Shown one piece after another: positions 1-7,883 of a stretch of DNA of 64,000 nucleotides (position 1 is its first letter; each line of letters begins with the position of its first letter). The DNA lies in assembly GCF_023715365.1 (NCBI RefSeq), contig NZ_JAMBNZ010000001.1, forward strand, positions 248,001-312,000. Reading direction: 5' to 3'. The DNA is from Georgenia satyanarayanai (GTDB taxonomy: Bacteria > Actinomycetota > Actinomycetes > Actinomycetales > Actinomycetaceae). Made by a program: the position numbers and the translations under genes. The notes under the pieces were generated by a model. It worked only from the letters and a program-made list of their open reading frames with translations, did no database searches and was not told where the DNA came from.

Positions 1-211
1 CGTGGGTGACGCCGATCTCGATGGCGCCGGCCACGAGGTCGAGGAGGCTCGCCTCCCCCGCCTTGTGCCCCTCCACGCGCGGCAGCCCGCGCGCGTTGGC
101 CCACCGCCCGTTGCCGTCCATGACGACGGCGACGTGCCCCGGCACGAAGCGGGCATCGACCACCGGCGGACGGGCGCCGGAGGGGTGCGGCGGGGGCGGC
201 ACCGGGCTCAC
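1..211 (-). CDS. uppS: Isoprenyl (undecaprenyl) diphosphate synthase, N-terminal part
   Basis: Cis-prenyltransferase that extends farnesyl or other short prenyl diphosphates with isopentenyl diphosphate to make the lipid carrier for cell-wall precursors. The window holds about the first 70 residues. They include the family signature [14 protein letters not shown], with the Mg-binding Asp in the MDGNGRWA motif, followed by [12 protein letters not shown]. The rest lies beyond the window's left edge. The GTG start overlaps the recO stop codon (GTGA), so the two genes are probably translationally coupled. The recO-uppS order is usual in actinomycetes. Family assignment is from visible motifs; which chain length this enzyme makes cannot be read here. 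Confidence 0.93.
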   Translation of the reverse strand, partial: MSPVPPPPHPSGARPPVVDARFVPGHVAVVMDGNGRWANARGLPRVEGHKAGEASLLDLVAGAIEIGVTH

Positions 212-939
212 ACGCGCTCCACGTGACGCAGGGAGCGCAGCTGGCGCTCGAGGTGGTACTGGAGGTGGGCGGCGACGAGGCCGGAGGCCTCGTCCCGCTC
301 GCGCTGGGCGGAGGACTCGGCGGCGGGCCAGTCCCCCGAGAGCAGCGCGCCGAGGAGCTCGAGGGTCTGCGGCGCGGGCGCGGAGGAGCCCGGCGGGCGG
401 CAGCGGTCGCAGACCGCGCCCCCCTGGGCGACGTGGAAGGCGTGGTGCGGGCCGGGACGGCCGCACTGGGCGCAGTCGTCGAAGCTCGGCGCCCAGCCGG
501 CGACGGCGAGGGAGCGCAGGAGGTAGGAGTCGAGGACCAGGCTCGCCGGGTGGCGGCGGGTGGCCAGCGCGTGGAGCGCGCCGACGAGCAGGAGGTACTG
601 CTGCGGCGCGGGCTCCGCCTCCTCCTCGGTGAGCCGCTCGGCGGTCTCGACCATCGCCGTCGCCGTCGTGTACAGGGAGTAGTCCGAGCCGAGCGAGCGC
701 CCGTAGGCGGCCTGGGACTCCACCTGGGTGATGATGTCGAGGCTGCGCCCGATGTGGAGCTGGACGTCGACGAGCGAGAAGGGCTCCAGGCGGGCCCCGA
801 ACTTCGAGCTCGTCCGGCGCACGCCCTTGGCCACCGCCCGGACCCGGCCGTGGGCGCGGGTGAGCAGGGTGATGATCCGGTCTGCCTCACCGAGCTTGTG
901 GGTGCGCAGCACCACGGCCTCGTCCCGGTAGAGCTTCAC
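208..939 (-). CDS. recO: DNA repair protein RecO
   Basis: RecO helps load RecA on SSB-coated single-stranded DNA in RecFOR recombinational repair. The 243-residue protein has the N-terminal OB-fold start ([26 protein letters not shown]) split here as [18 protein letters not shown] then DRIITLLT, and a C-terminal zinc-finger-like region with two cysteine pairs (CAQC and CDRC). An upstream in-frame ATG exists, but homology starts at the GTG at 939. That GTG is preceded by GACAAT and six bases, an arrangement like the leaderless genes elsewhere in the window. It overlaps uppS by four bases. Confidence 0.93.
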   Translation of the reverse strand: MKLYRDEAVVLRTHKLGEADRIITLLTRAHGRVRAVAKGVRRTSSKFGARLEPFSLVDVQLHIGRSLDIITQVESQAAYGRSLGSDYSLYTTATAMVETAERLTEEEAEPAPQQYLLLVGALHALATRRHPASLVLDSYLLRSLAVAGWAPSFDDCAQCGRPGPHHAFHVAQGGAVCDRCRPPGSSAPAPQTLELLGALLSGDWPAAESSAQRERDEASGLVAAHLQYHLERQLRSLRHVERV

Positions 940-1003
940 CGGTCCATTGTCCCCCGCCCCGCGCCCCGGCAGCGACCCGGCTCGCCGGTCCGGCCGGCTC
1001 CCT

Positions 1004-1072
1004 CTGGGACGCACCTTTCGTCCGCCCGCGACCGGCGGGAGGTGCGTCCAGGCGCCCGGGTGTGCGTCCCAG
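1004..1072. repeat. Intergenic palindromic repeat, CTGGGACGCAC family, copy A
   Basis: The recO-permease gap holds an 11-bp perfect inverted repeat: CTGGGACGCAC at 1004-1014 and GTGCGTCCCAG at 1062-1072. A third related word, GGAGGTGCGTCC, lies between them at 1038-1049. The same words occur near 29650 and 30975, flanking another gene. It may act as a terminator or belong to a dispersed repeat family. No protein is encoded in it. Confidence 0.75.
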
Positions 1073-1104
1073 GGGGGTGGCCGCGGTCCGCGGCCGGCGG
1101 TCAC

Positions 1105-2334
1105 TCAGGCGGAGCGGTGGCGCTGGGCCATGACGGCGGCGCTCACGCCCGCGGCGCTGAAGGTGAGCACGGCCCCCAGGACGAGGAGCAGCGGTCCGGT
1201 CCACCCGCCGGTCGCGGAGCTGAGGGCGCCGACGACCGGGCCGGCGGAGGCCGCGGCCACGTAGCTGCCGGTCTGGACGCGGGCGGAGACCGTGGCCGCC
1301 TCGCGGTCGCTGCCGCTCGTCTGGGCGATGATCGACAGGATCGCGGTGAAGGCCCCGCCGTGGCCGATCGCGCCGAAGAGCGCCCAGAGGACGAAGGCGC
1401 CCGGCGCGAGGAGCAGGCCCACGGGCATGGCCACCCAGCTGACCGCGATGACGGCCATCGGGACCCACCCGGGCGTGCGGGCGGCCAGCAGCGGCACCCC
1501 GAGGGCACCGAGCACGGAGAAGAGCTGGAAGAGGGACGCGGCGGACCCGGCTGCTGCCGGGTCCAGGGCTTGCGTGTCCGTCAGCATGGTGGGCAGCCAG
1601 CCGGACAGTCCGTAGTAGGCGAAGGTCTGGCAGCCCAGGGCGAGGACGAGCAGCCAGGCGATGCGGCTGACCGACGGTGACACGCGCGTCGACGCGCCGC
1701 CGGAGCGGGCCGCCTGGTCCGCCTCCGCGACGGCGGCCGACCGGCGCGCGCGCAGGCGCACCCAGTAGAGCAGGCCGACGACGGCGAGCACGCCCCACAG
1801 CGCCAGCGCCCAGCGCCAGCCCACGGCGTCGGCCAGCGGCACGGTGCCCAGCGAGGTGAGGGTCCCGCCGATGTTGAGCGAGGCGGTGTACAGCCCGGTG
1901 ACGGCGGCGGCCCGGTGATAGGGCACGTCACGGCGGATGATCACCGGGACGACGATGTTGCCGATCATGATCGCGGCGCCGATGACCACCGTCCCGAGGA
2001 ACACGTTGGCCGTGCCCCCGGACGAGCGCACGATCGTGCCGGCGAGGATGCCGAGCAGGCAGGCGAGCACCGCGCCGTCCGGACCGACCCGGCGGATGAG
2101 CCGCGGCACGAGCGGCCCGGCGAGGGCGAAGCACAGGACCGGCAGGCTCGTCAGCAGACCCGCGGTCGTGGAGGACAGTCCGAGGTCCTCGCGCAGCAGC
2201 CCGAGGACGGGGGCGGGCGCGAGGATCGGCCCGCGGAGGTTGAGAGCGACGAGGACGACACCGACGACGACGGCCCACGGGACGACGCGACGGACCGTCG
2301 CGTCGGCACGAGCCGGGGAGGGGAGGGAGGCCAT
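1105..2334 (-). CDS. MFS permease, CynX/NimT-like
   Basis: A 409-residue major facilitator superfamily transporter with about 12 hydrophobic segments. The N-terminal stretch LNLRGPILAPAPVLGLLRED resembles the CynX/NimT branch (cyanate and nitroimidazole-type permeases). The substrate cannot be inferred. The ATG at 2334 was chosen because TAGCAT (2342-2347) lies exactly seven bases upstream, which fits a leaderless transcript, and hydrophobic homology begins shortly after. Longer in-frame upstream sequence looks non-coding. The gene is monocistronic, between the leuA terminator and the repeat before recO. Confidence 0.85.
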   Translation of the reverse strand: MASLPSPARADATVRRVVPWAVVVGVVLVALNLRGPILAPAPVLGLLREDLGLSSTTAGLLTSLPVLCFALAGPLVPRLIRRVGPDGAVLACLLGILAGTIVRSSGGTANVFLGTVVIGAAIMIGNIVVPVIIRRDVPYHRAAAVTGLYTASLNIGGTLTSLGTVPLADAVGWRWALALWGVLAVVGLLYWVRLRARRSAAVAEADQAARSGGASTRVSPSVSRIAWLLVLALGCQTFAYYGLSGWLPTMLTDTQALDPAAAGSAASLFQLFSVLGALGVPLLAARTPGWVPMAVIAVSWVAMPVGLLLAPGAFVLWALFGAIGHGGAFTAILSIIAQTSGSDREAATVSARVQTGSYVAAASAGPVVGALSSATGGWTGPLLLVLGAVLTFSAAGVSAAVMAQRHRSA

Positions 2335-2374
2335 TTCTCCGATGCTAGGCCGACCGCCCAGAAACCCCGCCCTC

Positions 2375-2404
2375 GCCCGCCGCGCCCGGTGGGGCGCGGC
2401 GGGC
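2375..2404 (-). terminator. Hairpin terminator after leuA
   Basis: A perfect 13-bp stem (2375-2387 with 2392-2404) closes a four-base loop just downstream of the leuA stop. There is no T tract, as is common for terminators in high-GC actinomycetes. Confidence 0.7.
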
Positions 2405-2423
2405 GGAGGACGCCGCGGAGGGG

Positions 2424-4184
<1,761 letters not shown>

Positions 4185-4247
4185 TCATCCACTTCGCTGT
4201 TGTCTGGTGCGCCGGGCACGAGAGACACCGCGACGAGGGGCCGGCTG

Positions 4248-4301
4248 CTAGAGGGCCTCGCCGCGGCAGCGAAGGAGGAGAAGACTCCTGACGTGGTGCA
4301 C
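4248..4301 (-). CDS. Leucine-rich leader peptide of leuA
   Basis: A 17-codon reading frame, VHHVRSLLLLRCRGEAL (GTG start, TAG stop), contains four consecutive Leu codons (CTT CTC CTC CTT). It lies between the promoter and leuA in the same direction. Leu-rich leaders that control leuA by ribosome stalling are known in actinomycetes. The GTG lies seven bases after a TAGAGT -10 box, so the leader is probably translated from a leaderless 5' end. The downstream 66 bases show no strong hairpin followed by a T tract, so control could be translational or through a weaker attenuator. Confidence 0.85.
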   Translation of the reverse strand: MHHVRSLLLLRCRGEAL

Positions 4302-4308
4302 GCCACCG

Positions 4309-4314
4309 ACTCTA
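4309..4314 (-). promoter_or_regulatory. -10 box (TAGAGT) for leader peptide and leuA
   Basis: TAGAGT matches TANNNT and is separated by exactly seven bases from the leader's GTG start, the spacing expected when transcription begins at the start codon. No clear -35 box is seen in the GC-rich upstream sequence. Confidence 0.7.
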
Positions 4315-4345
4315 GCGCACCCCGCCACGCGGCCCGGCCCGAGTC

Positions 4346-4759
4346 TCACCCGCCCGGCGGCGCGGGAGGAGCGCCCTGCCAGCCGGGCGGCGTCAGCGGA
4401 ATCTCCTCGCGCGCCGCACGGGCGTCGACGTCACGGCTCAGCGCGAGGACCTGCGCCCGCGTCGCCGCGGCACGGCGGAAGACGTTCCTCGTCCGCCGGA
4501 CGACGAGGCCGAGGAAGAGCACCCCGGCGAGCACGAACCACCAGGACATCGGGGTGACGGCCAGGCCGCCGAGCCCGAAGCCGAGGACTGCGATGGCGGC
4601 CCCGAGCGCCGACCACGTGCCGTAGATGCCCAGGGACACCGACCCGGGCCGGTGGTGGGCGTACACCTGCCGCGCGGCCAGGCGGAACTCCGCGACGGAC
4701 GTCAGGGGGATGTCGTCCGGACTCGTCACGAACCTCGCGCGGCCGGCCGCGCCGGTCAC
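4346..4759 (-). CDS. Small membrane protein of the WXG100/FHA cluster
   Basis: A 137-residue protein of unrecognised family. It has a soluble N-terminus, two adjacent hydrophobic segments (about residues 46-68 and 70-88) forming a hairpin, then a basic, Arg/Ala-rich tail ending in a Pro/Gly-rich stretch. The GTG start overlaps the stop of the upstream FHA membrane protein (GTGA), so it is probably the last gene of the WXG100 operon. Its position suggests a membrane accessory role, but nothing in the sequence proves it. It could also be only co-transcribed. Confidence 0.75.
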   Translation of the reverse strand: MTGAAGRARFVTSPDDIPLTSVAEFRLAARQVYAHHRPGSVSLGIYGTWSALGAAIAVLGFGLGGLAVTPMSWWFVLAGVLFLGLVVRRTRNVFRRAAATRAQVLALSRDVDARAAREEIPLTPPGWQGAPPAPPGG

Positions 4760-6117
4760 CGGGGCTCGCGCAGGACGGTGTGCTCGACGTCGGCGTCGCC
4801 GACCGTCAGCGTCGTCGCGCCGAGGACGACGACGTCGCCCTCACGCAGCTCGACCGGCTCGCCGGGCCTCAGTGGACGGTTCTGCCCGTCGGGCAGGTGG
4901 AGCACGGTGCCGTTCGTCGACCCGCGGTCGAGGACGACGACGCGGCCGGGCTCGACCGTCACGGTGAGGTGGGTCTTGGACACGCGGTCGTCGGCGACGG
5001 GGAGGAGGGCGGCCGGCTCCTCCTCGGCGCGGGGCTGCGGCGAGCGCCCGACGAGGGTGCGGCCGGGCGCGAGGACGCGGCCGTCGGACAGGCGCACCGC
5101 GGGGTGCGGTGCGCCGGCAGGCTCGTGACCGTCGAGCGGTGTCCCGGCAGGCTCGCGACCGGCGAGCGTAGCGTCGGCAGGCTCGCGACCGGCGACCGCA
5201 GTGTCCGCGGCAGGCGCGACAGCCGCGACAGGTGCACCGGCCGCCTCCTGCGGTGCAGGTGCGGGTGCGGGCATGGGCGGCGGCGCCGGCGCGGGGCCGG
5301 GCGAATCGGGCACCCCGGGCGGCGGGGTGCCGGCGTCGGGCACGCGGCCGCCGACGACGATCGAGCCGCTACCGACGGCCGGGGTGAGGCCCGCGACGCC
5401 GGGGTCGGCGGACGCCGGCTCGTCGTGGGCGACGCGGTGCATGCGGGCGCGGTGCACCCGGCGCAGGCCGCTCGCGGTGAGCAGCGCCGGCAGGAGGCAC
5501 ACGAGCGTGAGGAGTGCCTGGGTCAGCCACTCCCCGCGCACGTCGTCGGCGGCGTAGGGGGTGGAGGCCTGCCCGTAGCCGAGGACGGCGCGCGTGGCTA
5601 GCACGACGGCCGCCGCGCTGAGGAGCAGGACCACGAGGGTGCGCGGCAGCAGCGGCGGGCGCCACAGCTCCCCGGCACCGGAGGTGCGGTCGGCCGCGAC
5701 GGCCTCCTCGTGGGCGCGCAGGGTGTCGGGGTCCGCCGTCGTCGCGTCGACGCGGCCGCCGTCGGCACGGACGGCGGTGGCCAGCGTCCACCAGCCGGCG
5801 GTGGCGCGGGCCAGGGCCGAGCCGGTCGCGACGAGGATCCCGCCGAGCACCGTGGCGGCCAGGAGGAGCCCGATCCCGACGGCGGACGCGAAGCCCTCCC
5901 CGCCGTCGGCGACGCCGCGTCCCACGAGCACCGCTCCCCCGGCGCCGAGCGCCCAGGCAAGGGCCGCGAGGCCGAGGCGGGCCCAGGAGCCGAGGGCAGC
6001 GGAGAGGTCACCGAGGGCCTCGGCGCGACGGATCATCATCGCGCCGTGGCCGGGCCACGAGCGGTTGCGGGAGTCCGGGCCCAGCCAGGGGCGGGCGGCG
6101 GGGGGCGTGAGCGGCAT
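4756..6117 (-). CDS. Membrane protein with C-terminal FHA domain
   Basis: 453 residues. The N-terminal half has two pairs of hydrophobic segments (roughly residues 44-100 and 158-215) separated by a charged loop. A long Pro/Ala/Gly linker follows, and then a C-terminal FHA domain of about 95 residues. The phosphothreonine-binding residues are present: VGRSPQ, SKTH and STNGT. FHA domains bind phosphothreonine peptides, so this is probably a membrane-held reader for the cluster's Ser/Thr kinase. The linker carries short near-repeats (EPAG, REPAD). One base separates its start from the stop of a similar FHA protein upstream, and it overlaps the small membrane protein downstream. Confidence 0.85.
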   Translation of the reverse strand: MPLTPPAARPWLGPDSRNRSWPGHGAMMIRRAEALGDLSAALGSWARLGLAALAWALGAGGAVLVGRGVADGGEGFASAVGIGLLLAATVLGGILVATGSALARATAGWWTLATAVRADGGRVDATTADPDTLRAHEEAVAADRTSGAGELWRPPLLPRTLVVLLLSAAAVVLATRAVLGYGQASTPYAADDVRGEWLTQALLTLVCLLPALLTASGLRRVHRARMHRVAHDEPASADPGVAGLTPAVGSGSIVVGGRVPDAGTPPPGVPDSPGPAPAPPPMPAPAPAPQEAAGAPVAAVAPAADTAVAGREPADATLAGREPAGTPLDGHEPAGAPHPAVRLSDGRVLAPGRTLVGRSPQPRAEEEPAALLPVADDRVSKTHLTVTVEPGRVVVLDRGSTNGTVLHLPDGQNRPLRPGEPVELREGDVVVLGATTLTVGDADVEHTVLREPR

Positions 6118-6118
6118 G

Positions 6119-7300
6119 TCAGGCGACCTCGAGCGGACGTCGGGCGGCGCCGGCTCGCACGTGCAGCCGTGTCCGTCCCAGGTGGATGATCGCGGGTGCC
6201 CGGACAGTCGTGACCTGCCACGGGCGGCAGCGGACGAGGGACCCGTCGGGAGCCTCGAGCAGCGTACCGTTCGTCGACGCGCGGTCGACGACGCGCACCT
6301 GGGCGCCCTCGACGGTGATGGTGGCGTGCGTCTTCGTCACGGTCTGGTCGGTGAGGACGACGACGTCGTCGACGACGTCCTCGGGCCGGGCCTGGGGCCG
6401 ACGCCCGACGAGCGTGGTCCCCGGCCGCAGCCGGCGTCCGTCGGGCAGGACGACCTCCACGCGGGGCTCCCCGGGACCGCCCGGCGCGGCGCTCTCCGGG
6501 CCGGCGAGCGCGGCGCGGACGGAGGACAGGTCGAGCTCGACGGTCGGCGGCCCGAGCGGCGCGGGCCCGGCGGCAAGGACGGCGGGAGGCGGCGGCGCGA
6601 AGCTCGCCGGGTGCCGGGGCGCGGCGGCCGGCTCGCTCGCCACGGTGGGGCGGGTCCAGGCCGCCTCGAGGACGACGCGCACGCCACCGAAGGTGCCCAC
6701 GGCGACGCCCGCGGCGGTCAGTGCCGCGACGCCGAGCACCGCGATGACGACGGCGCGGGTGGCGTCCGGCAGGGCCGCGGTGCCGGAGGCGCCGAGGTAG
6801 GCGCCACCGAGGGTGCCGGTGCGGGCCAGCGCCCAGGCCAGGGTGACGGTGAGCGCGACGGCCGCCGCGGCCGCGGCGGCGGCGAGCGCGGCCCGCCAGC
6901 GCAGGACGGCGAGCAGCCCGCCGGCGTCGGTGTCGCTCGCGCCGGCGGCGGGCACGCGCAGCCACGCGGCCGCGGCGACGGCGAGGCGCCGCCCGGCGCG
7001 CAGCACGCCCGTGGCGAGCCACAGCCCCGCGGCCAGGACGAGCGCCGCGGCGACGGCGAGGGCCGCCGTCGTCGTCGTCGTCAGGCCCTGCCACGGGAGC
7101 ACGGCGAGGAGGGTGGCTCCTGCGGCGGTCAGCGCCCAGGCGAGGAGGCCCAGGAGGGTGCGGCCGGTGGAGCGGTAGCCGGCGGCGAGGACGTCGAGCG
7201 CCTCGCGCCGCAGCGGGGCGAGCTCGGCGTGGTGGGTGTGCGCGGGGACCGCCACGTCCAGGTAGGGCAGCGCCGCCCTCGGCAGGAGCGCCTCGCGCAC
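6119..7300 (-). CDS. Membrane protein with C-terminal FHA domain
   Basis: About 393 residues with the same plan as its downstream neighbour: hydrophobic segment pairs in the N-terminal half, a Pro/Ala linker, and a C-terminal FHA domain. The FHA core has VGRRPQ, TKTH (Thr where Ser is usual) and ASTNGT, so phosphothreonine binding is plausible. Two FHA membrane proteins side by side suggest an old duplication. I prefer the GTG at 7300, which has AGGA eight bases upstream; a TTG at 7330 would add ten residues. It follows the WXG100 gene after an 83-base gap holding weak dyads. Confidence 0.82.
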   Translation of the reverse strand: MREALLPRAALPYLDVAVPAHTHHAELAPLRREALDVLAAGYRSTGRTLLGLLAWALTAAGATLLAVLPWQGLTTTTTAALAVAAALVLAAGLWLATGVLRAGRRLAVAAAAWLRVPAAGASDTDAGGLLAVLRWRAALAAAAAAAAVALTVTLAWALARTGTLGGAYLGASGTAALPDATRAVVIAVLGVAALTAAGVAVGTFGGVRVVLEAAWTRPTVASEPAAAPRHPASFAPPPPAVLAAGPAPLGPPTVELDLSSVRAALAGPESAAPGGPGEPRVEVVLPDGRRLRPGTTLVGRRPQARPEDVVDDVVVLTDQTVTKTHATITVEGAQVRVVDRASTNGTLLEAPDGSLVRCRPWQVTTVRAPAIIHLGRTRLHVRAGAARRPLEVA

Positions 7301-7383
7301 CGTCGTCGTCCTCTCGAGTGGTGTGTGCAACGCACACCGCCGGGCACGGGCCCGTGGACCCGTACCCGGCGGAGACGCCTGAG

Positions 7384-7680
7384 TCAGCCGCGCGCCTGAG
7401 CGGCGAGCGCCTCGTCGGTGGCTCGCATCTGCTCAGCAGCGCTGGTGAGGTAGTTGCCGAGGTTGGTGAGGTTCTCGATGACCTCGGTGGCGTTGGTGGT
7501 GAAGTCCTGGTACGTCTGGTTGAACGCCGTGGAGGCCTGGTCGGTGACGAAGCCGGAGTTCACCAGGTTCTCGATGTAGTCCCGCAGGGCGGAGAGCGTC
7601 GTCTGGACCTCCTCCTTGTTGGTCACCAGGTAGCTGGCGGCGTTGTCCATCTCTTCGTAGGTCACGTTGATGTTGGCCAC
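7384..7680 (-). CDS. WXG100/ESAT-6-like small helical protein
   Basis: A 98-residue protein with the size and heptad-like pattern of WXG100 proteins, the small helical-hairpin substrates and partners of type VII secretion. The turn that normally carries W-x-G reads LVNSGFVTDQASTAF, so the Trp is missing while Gly and the following helix pattern remain. The C-terminal YxxxD/E export motif appears only as MRATD. The GTG start has AAGGAG eight bases upstream. It lies directly downstream of the EssC-like ATPase, with its own promoter region. Context plus fold pattern support the call; divergence from the consensus is the main doubt. Confidence 0.8.
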   Translation of the reverse strand: MANINVTYEEMDNAASYLVTNKEEVQTTLSALRDYIENLVNSGFVTDQASTAFNQTYQDFTTNATEVIENLTNLGNYLTSAAEQMRATDEALAAQARG

Positions 7681-7737
7681 GAGGTGTCTCCTTCACATTG
7701 GTGCCCCACCGCCCACCGGCGAGGTCTCACAGGGACA

Positions 7738-7743
7738 TTCCTA
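7738..7743 (-). promoter_or_regulatory. -10-like box for the WXG100 operon
   Basis: TAGGAA(T) on the minus strand lies 57 bases upstream of the GTG start and 31 bases downstream of the shared 18-bp operator-like motif. The same arrangement is seen before the giant FN3 gene. Confidence 0.5.
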
Positions 7744-7774
7744 CCGGCTGCGCACCCCGCTTGTCGCGCCCGCC

Positions 7775-7792
7775 CCATGGGGAGAACTCCCC
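7775..7792. promoter_or_regulatory. Palindromic operator candidate, copy 1
   Basis: CCATGGGGAGAACTCCCC, containing the perfect dyad GGGGAG-AA-CTCCCC (7779-7792). An identical 18-bp sequence occurs at 23229-23246. Both copies lie about 100 bases upstream of a start codon in the same cluster, at a nearly identical distance from a -10-like box. The position (centre near -54) would suit an activator. Confidence 0.6.
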
Positions 7793-7809
7793 TGCCCCCC
7801 ACCCCTCCA

Positions 7810-7870
7810 CGCATATGCGGGATTATGGCGGCCCGACGGGCACCCGGGCCGCCAGAATCGCGCATATGCG
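7810..7870 (-). terminator. Long hairpin after the EssC-like gene
   Basis: Two 26-base arms (7810-7835 and 7845-7870) pair at 24 of 26 positions around a nine-base loop. Each arm also ends in the self-complementary word CGCATATGCG. It lies 14 bases beyond the EssC stop codon, so it most likely ends that long transcript and separates it from the WXG100 operon. Confidence 0.75.
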
Positions 7871-7883
7871 GAGTCGTGGGGGG

